This document shows, one piece after another, positions 29,762 through 40,423 of a stretch of 64,000 bases of DNA; position 1 is the stretch's first letter; every line of letters begins with the position of its first letter. The stretch comes from Pseudomonas sp. 8Z (lineage in GTDB: Bacteria; Pseudomonadota; Gammaproteobacteria; Pseudomonadales; Pseudomonadaceae). The notes under the pieces were generated by a model. That model saw nothing but the letters and a program-made list of their open reading frames with translations. It had not been told where the DNA came from and did not search any database. Position numbers and translations under genes: made by a program. The stretch lies in assembly GCF_902506535.1 (NCBI RefSeq), contig NZ_LR733825.1, forward strand, positions 499,206-563,205, read 5' to 3'.

Positions 29762-30562
29762 ATGATGCTGCGCAAACGTCTGGCACTGCTGATCTATTTC
29801 CTGTTCATGCTGCTGCCGATCTACTGGCTGCTGAACATGTCGTTCAAGACCAATACAGAGATTCTTGGTGGGCTTAGTCTGTGGCCACAGAGCTTCACTC
29901 TGGACAACTACCGAGTGATCTTCACTGACCGTAGCTGGTACGAGGGCTACCTCAATTCGCTGTATTACGTCAGCCTCAACACCTTGATCTCGCTCAGCGT
30001 GGCGTTGCCGGCGGCCTATGCCTTCTCGCGCTACCGCTTCCTCGGTGACAAGCACCTGTTCTTCTGGTTGCTGACCAACCGCATGGCGCCGCCGGCGGTT
30101 TTTCTGCTGCCGTTCTTTCAGCTCTATTCATCCATCGGCCTGTTCGACACCCATATCGCCGTGGCGCTGGCGCACTGCCTGTTCAACGTGCCGCTGGCGG
30201 TGTGGATTCTCGAAGGCTTCATGTCCAGTGTGCCGAAGGAAATCGACGAGACGGCCTATATCGATGGCTACAGCTTCCCGAAATTCTTCGTGAAGATCTT
30301 CCTGCCGCTGATCCGCTCCGGCATCGGCGTCACGGCCTTCTTCTGCTTCATGTTCTCCTGGGTTGAGCTGCTGTTGGCGCGCACCCTGACATCCGTGGAC
30401 GCCAAGCCCATCGCGGCGGTGATGACCCGTACTGTGTCCGCTTCGGGGATCGACTGGGGCGTGCTCGCTGCGGCTGGGGTGCTGACCATCATCCCCGGCA
30501 TGCTGGTGATCTGGTTCGTTCGCAACCATGTGGCCAAGGGCTTTGCCCTCGGTCGTGTGTAA
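29762..30562 (+). CDS. ABC transporter permease, GlpQ-like
   Basis: A 266-residue permease of the MalG type, with the EAA region DETAYIDGYSFPKFFVKIFLP and about six membrane segments. It starts eight bases after the previous stop. ATG codons at 29762 and 29765 are both possible. Confidence 0.87.
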   Translation: MMLRKRLALLIYFLFMLLPIYWLLNMSFKTNTEILGGLSLWPQSFTLDNYRVIFTDRSWYEGYLNSLYYVSLNTLISLSVALPAAYAFSRYRFLGDKHLFFWLLTNRMAPPAVFLLPFFQLYSSIGLFDTHIAVALAHCLFNVPLAVWILEGFMSSVPKEIDETAYIDGYSFPKFFVKIFLPLIRSGIGVTAFFCFMFSWVELLLARTLTSVDAKPIAAVMTRTVSASGIDWGVLAAAGVLTIIPGMLVIWFVRNHVAKGFALGRV

Positions 30563-30574
30563 AGGAGGTTCGTC

Positions 30575-30847
30575 ATGAGTTGGATGGCCTGGACTCTACC
30601 AACCGCGCTGTTCTTCGCCGGTATTGCCGTGCTGCTGGCCGGCATGACGCTGGTGGAGCTGCGCTGGCCGTGCGTCGAGCGCAAAGGTTTTCTGCCGATT
30701 ACCACCACGCGGGGTGATCGGCTGTTTATCGGTCTGCTCGGTAGCGCTTATCTGCACCTGCTGCTGATAGGCGTGACCGACTGGAGCGTGTGGATCGCAT
30801 CGGTGCTATCGCTGGTGTGGTTGTGCGCAGTCATGCGCTGGGGCTGA
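30575..30847 (+). CDS. Small membrane protein, DUF2160 (GlpU-like)
   Basis: A 90-residue protein with three hydrophobic segments and the motif RGDRLFIGLLGSAYLHLLLIG, typical of DUF2160. In rhizobial glycerol transporters the gene glpU encodes this family between permease and binding-protein genes, as here. Its role in transport is not defined. An AAAGGAGG ribosome-binding site precedes it. Confidence 0.82.
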   Translation: MSWMAWTLPTALFFAGIAVLLAGMTLVELRWPCVERKGFLPITTTRGDRLFIGLLGSAYLHLLLIGVTDWSVWIASVLSLVWLCAVMRWG

Positions 30848-30898
30848 GCCGGGCTGCCACCGGTTTGCCTCTCCCCAAATCCTGAGATGGAGGTCTCT

Positions 30899-32641
30899 AT
30901 GTTCGACAATAACAACAAGACCCGACATAGCATGGCGTTGGCTGCCCTGCTGGCGTTGTCCGGTTTGAGCGGTGCGGCCTGGGCGGATGCCTATGAAGAG
31001 GCCGCCAAGAAATGGATCGCTAATGAATTCAACCCCTCGACCCTGACGCCCGAGCAGCAGCTCGAAGAGCTGAAATGGTTCATCAAGGCTGCTGAGCCGT
31101 TCCGCGGCATGGACATCAGCGTGGTGTCGGAAACCATCACAACCCATGAGTACGAGTCCAAGGTGCTGGCCAAGGCCTTTAGCGAGATCACCGGGATCAA
31201 GCTGCGTCATGATTTGCTGCAGGAAGGCGATGTGGTCGAGAAACTGCAGACGCAGATGCAGTCGGACAAGAACATCTATGACGGCTGGGTCAACGACTCC
31301 GACCTGATCGGCACTCATGCGCGCTATGGCAAGGCCGTGGCCATCAGCGACATGATCAAGGGTGAGGCCAAGGACTTCACGTCGCCGACTCTGGATCTTC
31401 CTGACTTCATCGGTACGTCCTTCACCACTGGGCCGGACGGCAAGCTCTATCAACTGCCCGACCAGCAGTTCGCCAACCTTTACTGGTTCCGCGCCGACTG
31501 GTTCGAGCGCCCGGAACTCAAGGCCAAGTTCAAGGAAATCTACGGTTACGAGCTAGGCGTGCCGGTCAACTGGTCAGCCTACGAGGACATCGCCGAATTC
31601 TTCTCCAAGCACGTCAAGGAGATCGACGGTCAGCGCGTCTACGGCCACATGGACTACGGCAAGAAGGATCCGTCGCTGGGCTGGCGCTTCACCGATGCCT
31701 GGTTCTCCATGGCGGGCGGCGGTGACAAGGGCCTGCCCAATGGCCTGCCGGTGGACGAGTGGGGCATTCGCGTCGACGGCTGCCGACCGGTGGGTTCCAC
31801 TGTCGCGCGTGGCGGTGCCACCAACGCCCCGGCGGCGGTGTTCGCCACGCAGAAATACGTCGACTGGATGCGTCAGTACGCGCCGCCGGAAGCTCAGGGC
31901 ATGACCTTCTCCGAAGCCGGCCCGGTGCCGGCGCAGGGCGCCATCGCCCAGCAGATCTTCTGGTACACCGCCTTCACCGCTGACATGACCAAGCCAGGCT
32001 TGCCGGTGGTCAATGAGGACGGCACGCCCAAGTGGCGCATGGCGCCGTCGCCCAAGGGTCCGTATTGGGAGGAGGGCATGAAGCTCGGTTACCAGGACAC
32101 CGGCTCCTGGACTTTCCTCAAGTCCACCCCGGAGAAGCAGCGCCTGGCCGCTTGGCTCTACGCCCAGTTCGTCACCTCCAAGACCGTCTCGCTGAAGAAA
32201 ACCCTGGTCGGCTTGACGCCCATTCGCGAGTCGGACATCAACTCGCAGGCTATGACCGACGTGGCGCCCAAGCTTGGCGGGCTGGTGGAGTTCTACCGCA
32301 GCCCAGCGCGCGTGCAGTGGACGCCGACCGGCACCAACGTGCCGGACTATCCGCGTCTGGCGCAGCTCTGGTGGCAGTTCATCGCCGAAGCCGCGAGTGG
32401 CGACAAGACGCCGCAACAGGCGCTTGATGGCCTGGCTGCCGCGCAGGACACCATGCTCGGACGTCTTGAGCGTTCCGGTGTGCTGGGTGAGTGCGGGCCA
32501 AAGTTGAACGAGCCGCGTGATCCGCAATACTGGTTCGACCAGCCGGGCGCACCGAAACCCAAGCTGGCCAACGAGAAACCCAAGGGTGAAACCATCGCCT
32601 ACGATAAGTTGCTCAAATCCTGGGAGCAGGCGCGCAAGTGA
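30899..32641 (+). CDS. ABC transporter solute-binding protein, GlpV-like
   Basis: A 580-residue periplasmic binding protein with a signal peptide ending SGAAWADA. The length and the sequence VSETITTHEYESKVLAKAF match the large binding proteins paired with DUF2160 transporters. The start at 30899 is used because ATGGAGG at 30887 contains its ribosome-binding site. Glycerol or a related small polyol is the expected ligand by homology, but no glycerol catabolic gene is adjacent, so the substrate is uncertain. Confidence 0.87.
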   Translation: MFDNNNKTRHSMALAALLALSGLSGAAWADAYEEAAKKWIANEFNPSTLTPEQQLEELKWFIKAAEPFRGMDISVVSETITTHEYESKVLAKAFSEITGIKLRHDLLQEGDVVEKLQTQMQSDKNIYDGWVNDSDLIGTHARYGKAVAISDMIKGEAKDFTSPTLDLPDFIGTSFTTGPDGKLYQLPDQQFANLYWFRADWFERPELKAKFKEIYGYELGVPVNWSAYEDIAEFFSKHVKEIDGQRVYGHMDYGKKDPSLGWRFTDAWFSMAGGGDKGLPNGLPVDEWGIRVDGCRPVGSTVARGGATNAPAAVFATQKYVDWMRQYAPPEAQGMTFSEAGPVPAQGAIAQQIFWYTAFTADMTKPGLPVVNEDGTPKWRMAPSPKGPYWEEGMKLGYQDTGSWTFLKSTPEKQRLAAWLYAQFVTSKTVSLKKTLVGLTPIRESDINSQAMTDVAPKLGGLVEFYRSPARVQWTPTGTNVPDYPRLAQLWWQFIAEAASGDKTPQQALDGLAAAQDTMLGRLERSGVLGECGPKLNEPRDPQYWFDQPGAPKPKLANEKPKGETIAYDKLLKSWEQARK

Positions 32642-32660
32642 GGCCGATGCCTGTGTTATA

Positions 32661-32679
32661 GGAGCGGCTTCAGCCGCGA
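32661..32679. repeat. REP-type half element
   Basis: GGAGCGGCTTCAGCCGCGA is the imperfect palindrome found in Pseudomonas REP elements. It lies just ahead of the operon terminator. Confidence 0.5.
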
Positions 32680-32680
32680 A

Positions 32681-32708
32681 AAAAACGGCACCCTTGGGTG
32701 CCGTTTTT
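32681..32708. terminator. Bidirectional terminator, ABC operon and folD
   Basis: AAAAACGGCACCC and GGGTGCCGTTTTT form a perfect 13-base stem with a two-base loop; the flanking A and T runs let it work in both directions for the convergent binding-protein gene and folD. Confidence 0.85.
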
Positions 32709-32724
32709 CATTCAACCGTACCGC

Positions 32725-33579
32725 TTATTTATGCAGGTGCTCGGCCGCGTGCAGGGTATTTTCCAGCAGCCCGGCGCGAGTCATCGGGCCCACGCCACCC
32801 GGAACCGGAGTGATCCACCCTGCGCGGGGCAAGGCTGTGTCATAAACCACATCACCCACAAGCTTGCCGTCGTCCTGGCGGTTGATGCCGACATCGATGA
32901 CGATGGCGCCTTCCTTGATCCACTCGCCCTTGACTAGGCCCGGCTTGCCTGCTGCGACCACGACGATATCGGCTTGACCGACATGGCCTGCCAGGTCCTT
33001 GGTGAAACGGTGGGTGACCGTCACGGTACAGCCTGCCAGCAGCAACTCCATGGCCATCGGGCGGCCGACGATATTTGAGGCGCCTACTACAACGGCATGC
33101 ATGCCGTACAAATCGGCGCCAGTGCTTTGCAGTAGGGTCATGATGCCTTTCGGGGTGCACGGGCGCAGCAGTGGCATGCGCTGGGCCAGACGGCCAATAT
33201 TGTAAGGGTGGAAGCCATCCACATCCTTGTCTGGGCGAATGCGTTCGAGCAACAAGGAGGAGTCGAGATGCTCAGGAAGCGGCAGTTGCACCAGGATGCC
33301 GTCGATGGTCGGGTCTTCGTTGAGTTCGTCGATCAGTGCGAGCAGATCGGCCTGGCTGGTCTCGGCCGGCAGATCGTAGGCGCGGGAAACAAAGCCGACC
33401 TCTTCGCAGTCCTTGCGTTTGTGTGACACATAGACCTGAGAGGCCGGATCGGTACCGACCAGGATCACGGCCAGGCCTGGCGCACGAAGGCCTTGCTCGC
33501 GGCGTTCGGCGACACGTTGGGCAATCTGCTGGCGGAGGCTGGCGGCGATCGCCTTGCCGTCGATCAGTTGTGCGGTCAT
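32725..33579 (-). CDS. folD: Methylenetetrahydrofolate dehydrogenase/cyclohydrolase FolD
   Basis: A 284-residue cytoplasmic enzyme with both activities that convert methylene- to formyl-tetrahydrofolate. The active-site lysine is in [14 protein letters not shown]. The conserved QLPLPEH, and the NADP-binding [13 protein letters not shown] and [10 protein letters not shown] motifs, are present. It is single on the minus strand, divergent from the tRNA genes. Confidence 0.96.
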   Translation of the reverse strand: MTAQLIDGKAIAASLRQQIAQRVAERREQGLRAPGLAVILVGTDPASQVYVSHKRKDCEEVGFVSRAYDLPAETSQADLLALIDELNEDPTIDGILVQLPLPEHLDSSLLLERIRPDKDVDGFHPYNIGRLAQRMPLLRPCTPKGIMTLLQSTGADLYGMHAVVVGASNIVGRPMAMELLLAGCTVTVTHRFTKDLAGHVGQADIVVVAAGKPGLVKGEWIKEGAIVIDVGINRQDDGKLVGDVVYDTALPRAGWITPVPGGVGPMTRAGLLENTLHAAEHLHK

Positions 33580-33710
33580 TACGCTGGTTAACCATTAATA
33601 AGGATGAAAAAAGGACGCGCATTCTCGCATGGGTGCTCAACGGGGCAAAGGCGCCTACCGTCGTTTTCGCGTAACTCCTTTATATCGCTGAACTTTTTTT
33701 AAAATTTATG

Positions 33711-33737
33711 TTGACGAGGTGAGGGGGCGTCTATAAC
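33711..33737 (+). promoter_or_regulatory. Probable promoter of the tRNA genes
   Basis: TTGACG (33711) and TATAAC (33732) are followed by a GC-rich discriminator and lie about 110 bases before tRNA-Arg. The 15-base spacing is short, so the exact hexamers are tentative. Confidence 0.5.
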
Positions 33738-33847
33738 ATTCGCCCCGCTTCTCAGGAACAGCCACTCGCTGGGTGAGACGGCAAAGGCCAAGCCCTTGTG
33801 GCAAGGCTGGAGTCGAAAGCTTTAAGTCTGCTCTGGCGGATGGATAA

Positions 33848-33924
33848 GCGCCCGTAGCTCAGCTGGATAGAGCATCCGCCTTCTAAGCGGATGGTCGCAG
33901 GTTCGAGTCCTGCCGGGTGCGCCA
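33848..33924 (+). tRNA. tRNA-Arg (UCU)
   Basis: A 77-base cloverleaf with acceptor GCGCCCG/CGGGTGC (one G-T pair), the GTTCGAGTCC T-arm, encoded CCA and the anticodon loop CTTCTAA, giving anticodon TCT. Confidence 0.97.
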
Positions 33925-33960
33925 TTTGGCGGTCAGGCAATTTGAGTAGCAATGCAATAT

Positions 33961-34037
33961 GGTGGGCGTAGCTCAGTTGGTAGAGCACAGGATTGTGGCT
34001 CCTGGTGTCGTGGGTTCGATTCCCATCGTCCACCCCA
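33961..34037 (+). tRNA. tRNA-His (GUG)
   Basis: A cloverleaf with anticodon GTG, encoded CCA, and the extra 5' G (position -1) opposite the C73 discriminator that is the identity element of tRNA-His. It lies 36 bases after tRNA-Arg. Confidence 0.97.
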
Positions 34038-34045
34038 TATTCCAG

Positions 34046-34078
34046 AGCGCCAGGCCAAAAGCCTGGCGCTTTTGTTTT
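34046..34078 (+). terminator. Terminator after tRNA-His
   Basis: AGCGCCAGGC and GCCTGGCGCT form a perfect ten-base stem followed by TTTTGTTTT. It separates tRNA-Arg/tRNA-His from tRNA-Leu. Confidence 0.85.
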
Positions 34079-34092
34079 AAGCTGCAAACCAC

Positions 34093-34177
34093 GCGGACGT
34101 GGTGAAATTGGTAGACACACCAGATTTAGGTTCTGGCGCCGCAAGGTGTGAGAGTTCGAGTCTCTCCGTCCGCACCA
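34093..34177 (+). tRNA. tRNA-Leu (UAG)
   Basis: An 85-base tRNA with a long variable arm, acceptor GCGGACG/CGTCCGC, anticodon TAG in loop TTTAGGT, and encoded CCA. Only 15 bases separate it from the preceding terminator, so it may depend on read-through or processing. Confidence 0.97.
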
Positions 34178-34302
34178 TCTTACAAATCCCCCCGATTGCC
34201 GCCTGCTTCTAGGGTGACTTCTGCAAATTGACCCTCTAGAATGCTTGGCCTTGAATCGGGGCCGGTTCTAGTCGGCTTTTGTCTGTGCAACGAGGAATAT
34301 CC

Positions 34303-35613
34303 ATGCAAGTTTCTGTTGAAAGCACTTCTGCTCTTGAGCGTCGTATGACCGTCGGCGTACCCGTCGAACGTATCGAGACCGAAGTCAACAAGCGTCTGCA
34401 GCAGACTGCCCGTCGTGCCAAGGTTCCTGGCTTCCGTCCCGGCAAAGTGCCGATGAGCGTAATTCGTCAGCGTTATGAAGATGCTGCTCGTCAGGAAGCC
34501 CTGGGCGACCTGATTCAGGCCACCTTCTATGAGGCTGTTGTCGAGCAGAAGCTGAATCCGGCTGGCTCCCCCTCCGTTGAGCCGAAGTCCTTTGAGAAGG
34601 GCAAGGATCTGGAGTATGTCGCAACTTTCGAGGTATTTCCTGAGTTTCAGGTGACTGGTCTCGACAGCATCGCCATCGAGCGCCTGCAGGCCGAAGTGGT
34701 CGATAGCGATGTCGACAACATGCTGGACATCCTGCGCAAGCAGAACACGCGCTTCGAAGGTGTTGAGCGTGCTGCCGAGAATGGCGATCAACTGAACATC
34801 GACTTCGTTGGTAAGATCGACGGTGAAGCTTTCGCAGGTGGCAGCGCAACTGGTACTCAGTTGGTGCTGGGCTCCGGTCGCATGATTCCGGGCTTTGAAG
34901 ACGCTCTGGTTGGCGCCAGCGCCGGTGAAGAGCGCGTGATCAATCCGGTCTTCCCTGAGGACTACCAAAACCTCGACCTGGCTGGCAAAACCGCGGAGTT
35001 CACCGTTACCGTGAACAGCGTTTCCGCGCCGCAACTGCCTGAGTTGAACGACGAGTTCTTCGCTCTGTTCGGCATCAAAGACGGCGGCCTGGAGGGTTTC
35101 CGCGCCGAAGTTCGCAAGAACATGGAGCGCGAACTGCGCCAAGCCATTAAGTCCAAGGTCAAGAATCAGGTAATGGACGGCCTGCTGGCTGCCAATCCGG
35201 TCGAAGTGCCGAAGGCGCTGATCGGCAATGAAGTGAACCGCCTGCGCGTGCAGGCCGTTCAGCAGTTCGGTGGCAACATCAAGCCTGATCAACTGCCAGC
35301 CGAACTGTTCGAAGAGCAAGCCAAGCGCCGTGTTGTGCTGGGGCTGATCGTCGCTGAGGTGGTCAAGCAGTTCGACCTGAAGCCTGACGAAGCCCGCGTG
35401 CGCGAGCTGATCGAAGAGATGGCCTCGGCTTATCAAGAGCCTGAGCAGGTTGTTGCCTGGTACTACAAGAACGACCAGCAGATGAACGAAGTACGTTCGG
35501 TTGTACTGGAAGAGCAAGTTGTAGATACTGTTCTGCAGAAGGCCAACGTGACCGATAAAGCGGTTTCCTACGAAGATGCAGTCAAGCCGGCGGAAGCTCC
35601 TCAAGCCGAGTGA
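34303..35613 (+). CDS. tig: Trigger factor
   Basis: A 436-residue ribosome-associated chaperone. The ribosome-binding signature appears as [14 protein letters not shown] near residue 37. A central FKBP-type PPIase domain (about 160-240) and a helical C-terminal domain follow. The start at 34303 ([15 protein letters not shown], preceded by GAGGAA) is standard for the family. It leads the tig-clpP-clpX-lon series. Confidence 0.96.
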   Translation: MQVSVESTSALERRMTVGVPVERIETEVNKRLQQTARRAKVPGFRPGKVPMSVIRQRYEDAARQEALGDLIQATFYEAVVEQKLNPAGSPSVEPKSFEKGKDLEYVATFEVFPEFQVTGLDSIAIERLQAEVVDSDVDNMLDILRKQNTRFEGVERAAENGDQLNIDFVGKIDGEAFAGGSATGTQLVLGSGRMIPGFEDALVGASAGEERVINPVFPEDYQNLDLAGKTAEFTVTVNSVSAPQLPELNDEFFALFGIKDGGLEGFRAEVRKNMERELRQAIKSKVKNQVMDGLLAANPVEVPKALIGNEVNRLRVQAVQQFGGNIKPDQLPAELFEEQAKRRVVLGLIVAEVVKQFDLKPDEARVRELIEEMASAYQEPEQVVAWYYKNDQQMNEVRSVVLEEQVVDTVLQKANVTDKAVSYEDAVKPAEAPQAE

Positions 35614-35640
35614 TCTAGTAACCTCGTTCGAGTACACCAC

Positions 35641-35668
35641 CATAAGCCAGCCTTCGTGCTGGCTTATG
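35641..35668 (+). terminator. Hairpin between tig and clpP
   Basis: CATAAGCCAGC and GCTGGCTTATG form a perfect 11-base stem with a six-base loop, followed by CGTATTT rather than a T run. It may be a partial terminator or a processing site. Confidence 0.5.
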
Positions 35669-35707
35669 CGTATTTGAGACATGACTATTTGGGAGTGAGC
35701 GCAAGAC

Positions 35708-36349
35708 ATGTCCCGTAATCCTTTTATGCAAAACATGCCTGAAATCCAGGCTGCTGGCGGCTTGGTGCCGATGGTTGTCGAGCAATCCGCTCGTGGCGAG
35801 CGTGCCTATGACATCTACTCGCGCCTGCTCAAGGAGCGTGTGATTTTCCTTGTGGGCCAAGTTGAAGACTATATGGCCAACCTGATCTGTGCCCAGTTGC
35901 TGTTTCTGGAAGCAGAAAACCCAGACAAGGATATCCACCTTTATATCAACTCTCCGGGCGGCTCCGTGACTGCAGGCATGGCCATCTATGACACCATGCA
36001 GTTCATCAAGGCTGATGTGTCCACCACCTGTATCGGTCAGGCGTGCAGCATGGGGGCTTTCCTGCTGGCGGGGGGGGCTAAGGGTAAGCGTTTCTGCCTG
36101 CCGAACTCGCGCGTGATGATTCACCAGCCGCTTGGCGGATTCCAGGGGCAGGCTTCTGATATCGAGATCCATGCCAAGGAAATCCTTTTCATCCGTGAGC
36201 GCCTGAACGAGCTGCTGGCCCAGCACACGGGGCAGAGTCTGGAGACCATCGAACGCGACACCAATCGCGATAATTTCATGAGCGCGTCGCGTGCTCTGGA
36301 ATACGGTTTGGTCGATGCGGTGCATGAGAAGCGTCAAATGCCGGTTTAG
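35708..36349 (+). CDS. clpP: ATP-dependent Clp protease proteolytic subunit
   Basis: A 213-residue serine peptidase. Catalytic serine is in [10 protein letters not shown], histidine in [11 protein letters not shown], and aspartate near residue 186 in RDTNRDNFM. It forms the 14-subunit chamber used with ClpX or ClpA. A short N-terminal propeptide is expected. Confidence 0.97.
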   Translation: MSRNPFMQNMPEIQAAGGLVPMVVEQSARGERAYDIYSRLLKERVIFLVGQVEDYMANLICAQLLFLEAENPDKDIHLYINSPGGSVTAGMAIYDTMQFIKADVSTTCIGQACSMGAFLLAGGAKGKRFCLPNSRVMIHQPLGGFQGQASDIEIHAKEILFIRERLNELLAQHTGQSLETIERDTNRDNFMSASRALEYGLVDAVHEKRQMPV

Positions 36350-36360
36350 ATGCGGCGCTG

Positions 36361-36412
36361 AATGCGGGCATTATTCAGTGGCATAACCTGCGCCCTTGAA
36401 AATGCCCGCATT
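36361..36412. repeat. Inverted repeat between clpP and clpX
   Basis: AATGCGGGCATT and AATGCCCGCATT are perfect 12-base inverted arms separated by 28 bases. The loop and second arm contain CTTGAAA (36395), which resembles a sigma-32 -35 element for clpX, although the -10 is weak. Confidence 0.45.
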
Positions 36413-36456
36413 TGCCTTCATCTTGTGTTTCAAGCCTACCGTATTGGATTGATCGA

Positions 36457-37737
36457 ATGACTGATACCCGTAACGGTGAGGACAACGGCAAACTGCTTTA
36501 TTGCTCCTTCTGCGGCAAGAGCCAGCACGAAGTGCGCAAGTTGATCGCCGGTCCTTCCGTCTTCATCTGCGACGAATGCGTCGACCTGTGCAATGACATC
36601 ATCCGTGAGGAGGTGCAGGAGGCACAGGCTGAGAGTAGTGCGCACAAATTGCCTGCTCCCAAGGAGATCAGTGGCATCCTGGATCAGTATGTGATCGGTC
36701 AGGAGCGTGCCAAGAAGGTGCTATCGGTGGCGGTATATAACCACTACAAGCGCCTGAATCAGCGCGACAAGAAAGATGATGTCGAGCTGGGCAAGAGCAA
36801 CATCCTGCTGATTGGTCCGACAGGTTCGGGTAAAACGCTGCTGGCAGAAACGCTTGCGCGTCTGCTCAACGTCCCATTCACTATCGCTGACGCCACCACC
36901 CTGACCGAAGCTGGTTATGTGGGTGAGGACGTCGAGAACATCATTCAGAAGCTGTTGCAGAAGTGCGATTACGATGTTGAGAAGGCCCAGATGGGCATTG
37001 TCTACATCGATGAAATCGACAAGATCTCGCGTAAATCTGATAACCCTTCTATCACTCGTGACGTGTCGGGCGAGGGTGTGCAGCAGGCGCTGCTCAAGCT
37101 GATCGAAGGCACTGTGGCCTCGGTTCCGCCGCAGGGCGGGCGCAAGCATCCGCAGCAGGAGTTTCTGCAGGTAGACACGCGCAATATTCTGTTTATCTGT
37201 GGTGGCGCGTTTGCTGGCCTGGAGAAAGTTATCCAGGCGCGCTCTACCAAGGGCGGCATCGGTTTTGGTGCGGAAGTACGCAGCAAGCAGGAAGGCAAGA
37301 AGATCGGCGAATCCTTGCGTGAAGTTGAGCCTGACGATCTGGTCAAGTTCGGCCTGATTCCCGAGTTTGTCGGGCGTCTTCCGGTAATCGCAACGCTGGA
37401 AGAGCTGGATGAGGCTGCGCTGGTGCAGATTCTTACCGAACCGAAGAATGCGCTCACCAAGCAGTACGCCAAGCTGTTCGAAATGGAAGGCGTGGATCTG
37501 GAATTTCGCTCTGATGCGCTGAAGTCCGTTGCGCAGAAGGCGTTGGAGCGTAAAACGGGCGCTCGGGGCTTGCGTTCGATACTCGAAGGCATTTTGCTCG
37601 ATACCATGTATGAAATCCCATCCCAGCAGGATGTGAGCAAAGTGGTAATCGACGAGAGTGTTATTGAGGGCTCGTCCAAGCCGCTTTTGATCTATGAAAA
37701 CAGCGAGCCGCAAGCCAAAGCGGCACCAGACGCTTAA
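36457..37737 (+). CDS. clpX: Clp protease ATP-binding subunit ClpX
   Basis: A 426-residue AAA+ unfoldase. The N-terminal zinc domain has CSFCG and CDECVDLC. Walker A is GPTGSGKT, Walker B IVYIDEID, and the pore loop GYVGEDVE. The IGF loop for ClpP docking is visible in [10 protein letters not shown]. The start at 36457 ([12 protein letters not shown]) matches the family; the longer open frame is not needed. Confidence 0.97.
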   Translation: MTDTRNGEDNGKLLYCSFCGKSQHEVRKLIAGPSVFICDECVDLCNDIIREEVQEAQAESSAHKLPAPKEISGILDQYVIGQERAKKVLSVAVYNHYKRLNQRDKKDDVELGKSNILLIGPTGSGKTLLAETLARLLNVPFTIADATTLTEAGYVGEDVENIIQKLLQKCDYDVEKAQMGIVYIDEIDKISRKSDNPSITRDVSGEGVQQALLKLIEGTVASVPPQGGRKHPQQEFLQVDTRNILFICGGAFAGLEKVIQARSTKGGIGFGAEVRSKQEGKKIGESLREVEPDDLVKFGLIPEFVGRLPVIATLEELDEAALVQILTEPKNALTKQYAKLFEMEGVDLEFRSDALKSVAQKALERKTGARGLRSILEGILLDTMYEIPSQQDVSKVVIDESVIEGSSKPLLIYENSEPQAKAAPDA

Positions 37738-37764
37738 AGGGTGTTTGCTGTCATATGATGCAAA

Positions 37765-37792
37765 GAAGGGGCCTCACGGCCCCTTCGCTTTT
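37765..37792 (+). terminator. Terminator after clpX
   Basis: GAAGGGGCC and GGCCCCTTC form a nine-base stem with loop TCAC, followed by GCTTTT. Confidence 0.75.
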
Positions 37793-37804
37793 CTGGATAT
37801 TGCG

Positions 37805-37833
37805 CTTGTTTTTTGTGGGAGCTACCCCCATCT
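37805..37833 (+). promoter_or_regulatory. Possible sigma-32 (heat-shock) promoter of lon
   Basis: CTTGTTT and CCCCATCT are separated by 14 bases, close to the sigma-32 consensus CTTGAAA / CCCCATNT. They lie 60 bases before lon. Lon is a classical heat-shock gene, which supports the reading. Confidence 0.5.
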
Positions 37834-37892
37834 TTAAAGCCAAGGGTAATCCCGCCTGTTCACGGCCTTAGGGCCGCCGCTGAGCCGAAATC

Positions 37893-40289
37893 ATGAAGAC
37901 AACCATCGAATTGCCTCTCCTGCCATTGCGCGATGTAGTGGTTTATCCACACATGGTCATCCCGCTTTTCGTCGGGCGCGAGAAATCCATCGAGGCCCTT
38001 GAGGCAGCGATGACGGGCGACAAGCAGATTCTGCTGGTGGCCCAGAAGAATCCGGCGGTGGACGATCCAAGCGAGCAGGATCTGTATCGCGTGGGCACAG
38101 TTGCCACTGTATTGCAGTTACTCAAGTTGCCCGATGGCACTGTCAAGGTGCTGGTCGAGGGTGAGCAGCGTGGTGCCATTGAACGAATTTTCGAGGTCGA
38201 GGAGCACTGTCGTACAGAGGTGCAACTAATCGAAGAGGGTGAAACTGCCGAACGAGAGTCAGAAGTCTTTACTCGTAGCCTGCTGAGCCAGTTCGAGCAA
38301 TACGTGCAGTTGGGCAAGAAGGTGCCGGCGGAGGTGTTGTCCTCGCTCAACAGCATCGACGAACCCAGCCGTTTGGTCGATACCATGGCTGCTCACATGG
38401 CCTTGAAGATCGAACAGAAGCAGGAAATTCTCGAAATTACCGGCCTATCTGCACGGGTTGAGCACGTCCTGGCGCTTCTGGACGCCGAGATCGACTTGCT
38501 GCAGGTCGAGAAGCGTATCCGTGGTCGCGTGAAGAAACAGATGGAGCGCAGCCAGCGTGAGTACTACCTGAATGAGCAGATGAAGGCCATTCAGAAAGAG
38601 CTGGGTGACATCGACGAGGGGCACAACGAGCTGGATGAATTGCGCAAGCGCATCGATAACGCTGGTTTGTCCAAGGAGGCGCTGATCAAGGCCAATGCGG
38701 AGCTGAATAAGCTCAAGCAGATGTCACCGATGTCGGCTGAGGCTACTGTGGTGCGCTCCTACATCGATTGGTTGGTGAACGTGCCGTGGAAGGCAGAGAG
38801 CAAGGTGCGCCTTGATCTGGGGCGCGCCGAGAGCATCCTTGATGCCGACCATTACGGTTTGGAGGAGGTTAAGGAGCGCATCCTTGAGTACCTCGCCGTG
38901 CAGAAGCGCGTGAAGAAGCTCAAGGGGCCGGTGCTGTGTCTGGTTGGCCCGCCTGGTGTGGGCAAAACCTCGCTGGCCGAGTCCATCGCTACAGCAACCA
39001 ATCGCAAGTTTGTGCGTATGGCGCTGGGCGGCGTGCGTGACGAAGCGGAGATTCGTGGCCACCGCCGTACCTACATTGGTTCGATGCCTGGTCGTTTGAT
39101 CCAGAAAATGACCAAGGTAGGCGTGCGCAATCCGCTGTTTTTGCTCGATGAGATCGACAAGATGGGCCAAGACATGCGCGGCGATCCTGCTTCTGCGCTG
39201 CTTGAAGTGCTCGATCCAGAGCAGAATCACAACTTCAATGACCACTACCTTGAGGTCGATTACGACCTCTCGGATGTGATGTTCCTTTGCACGGCCAACT
39301 CGATGAACATTCCTGGGCCGCTGCTAGATCGCATGGAAATTATCCGCCTGCCGGGTTACACCGAGGACGAAAAGGTCAACATCGCCACCAAATATTTGGC
39401 TCCCAAGCAGATCAAGGCCAATGGGCTGAAGAAAGGTGAGCTGGAGTTTGAAGAGGCTGCGATTCGCGACATCATTCGTTACTACACCCGTGAGGCGGGC
39501 GTGCGTAGTCTGGAGCGGCAAATCGCCAAGGTGTGCCGCAAAGCAGTCAAAGAGCACATCAGCGATAAGCGCTTCCAGGTCATCGTGACAGCGGACTCGC
39601 TTGAGCACTTCCTGGGGGTGCGTAAGCATCGCTATGGGCTGGCTGAGCAGCAGGATCAGATCGGTCAGGTAACAGGCCTGGCCTGGACGCAGGTTGGTGG
39701 TGAGCTGCTTACGATCGAGACAGCCGTGGTGCCTGGTAAGGGCAATTTGATCAAGACCGGCTCACTGGGTGATGTCATGGCCGAGTCGATGACGGCGGCG
39801 ATGACGGTCGTGCGTAGTCGTGCAAAGAGCTTAGGTATCCCTGCAGACTTCAACGAGAAGCGCGACGTTCACATCCATATGCCTGAAGGTGCTACACCCA
39901 AGGATGGTCCGAGTGCAGGTATCGGGTTGTGCACGGCTTTGGTATCTGCGCTAACGCAGATTCCTGTTCGTGCTGATGTTGCTATGACGGGCGAGATCAC
40001 TCTGCGTGGTCAAGTGCTGGCCATTGGGGGGCTCAAGGAGAAACTTCTGGCCGCTCACAGAGGGGGAATCAAAACTGTGATCATCCCCGAAGAAAATGTG
40101 CGAGATCTGAAAGAAATCCCAGAAAATATTAAGCAAGACCTGCAGATTAAACCGGTTAAATGGATTGACGAGGTCCTGCAAATTGCGCTGCAATACGCGC
40201 CGGAGCCCTTGCCCGATGCGGCTCCCGAGATAGTTGCAACGGATGACAAGCGCGAGTCTGATTCCAAGGAGCGAATCAGCACGCATTAG
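37893..40289 (+). CDS. lon: ATP-dependent protease Lon
   Basis: A 798-residue LonA-type protease. The N-terminal substrate domain begins [19 protein letters not shown]. The AAA+ module has Walker [10 protein letters not shown] and Walker [11 protein letters not shown]. The catalytic serine is in PKDGPSAG near residue 674 and the lysine near 717 in [10 protein letters not shown]. It degrades damaged and regulatory proteins in the cytoplasm. Confidence 0.97.
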   Translation: MKTTIELPLLPLRDVVVYPHMVIPLFVGREKSIEALEAAMTGDKQILLVAQKNPAVDDPSEQDLYRVGTVATVLQLLKLPDGTVKVLVEGEQRGAIERIFEVEEHCRTEVQLIEEGETAERESEVFTRSLLSQFEQYVQLGKKVPAEVLSSLNSIDEPSRLVDTMAAHMALKIEQKQEILEITGLSARVEHVLALLDAEIDLLQVEKRIRGRVKKQMERSQREYYLNEQMKAIQKELGDIDEGHNELDELRKRIDNAGLSKEALIKANAELNKLKQMSPMSAEATVVRSYIDWLVNVPWKAESKVRLDLGRAESILDADHYGLEEVKERILEYLAVQKRVKKLKGPVLCLVGPPGVGKTSLAESIATATNRKFVRMALGGVRDEAEIRGHRRTYIGSMPGRLIQKMTKVGVRNPLFLLDEIDKMGQDMRGDPASALLEVLDPEQNHNFNDHYLEVDYDLSDVMFLCTANSMNIPGPLLDRMEIIRLPGYTEDEKVNIATKYLAPKQIKANGLKKGELEFEEAAIRDIIRYYTREAGVRSLERQIAKVCRKAVKEHISDKRFQVIVTADSLEHFLGVRKHRYGLAEQQDQIGQVTGLAWTQVGGELLTIETAVVPGKGNLIKTGSLGDVMAESMTAAMTVVRSRAKSLGIPADFNEKRDVHIHMPEGATPKDGPSAGIGLCTALVSALTQIPVRADVAMTGEITLRGQVLAIGGLKEKLLAAHRGGIKTVIIPEENVRDLKEIPENIKQDLQIKPVKWIDEVLQIALQYAPEPLPDAAPEIVATDDKRESDSKERISTH

Positions 40290-40302
40290 TCGGGTGGCTT
40301 CC

Positions 40303-40332
40303 TTGACACAATTTTTGAGCCCTTGTTATAAA
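40303..40332 (+). promoter_or_regulatory. Sigma-70 promoter of hupB
   Basis: A consensus TTGACA (40303-40308) is followed at 17-18 bases by TTATAAA. It lies 14 bases after the lon stop and about 90 before hupB. Confidence 0.78.
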
Positions 40333-40423
40333 GCGGCTCTTATTGTGTCAGCAGGCCATCCAGCGCCCGCTTTGCTTACACTAAAAATCAGAAACAAACT
40401 CAACAGAAATAAGGGGACTTAGA

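Noticed and set aside
34180..35736. A 518-codon open frame on the minus strand opposite tig.
   Set aside because: Antisense shadow of trigger factor; it also runs over the tRNA-tig junction.
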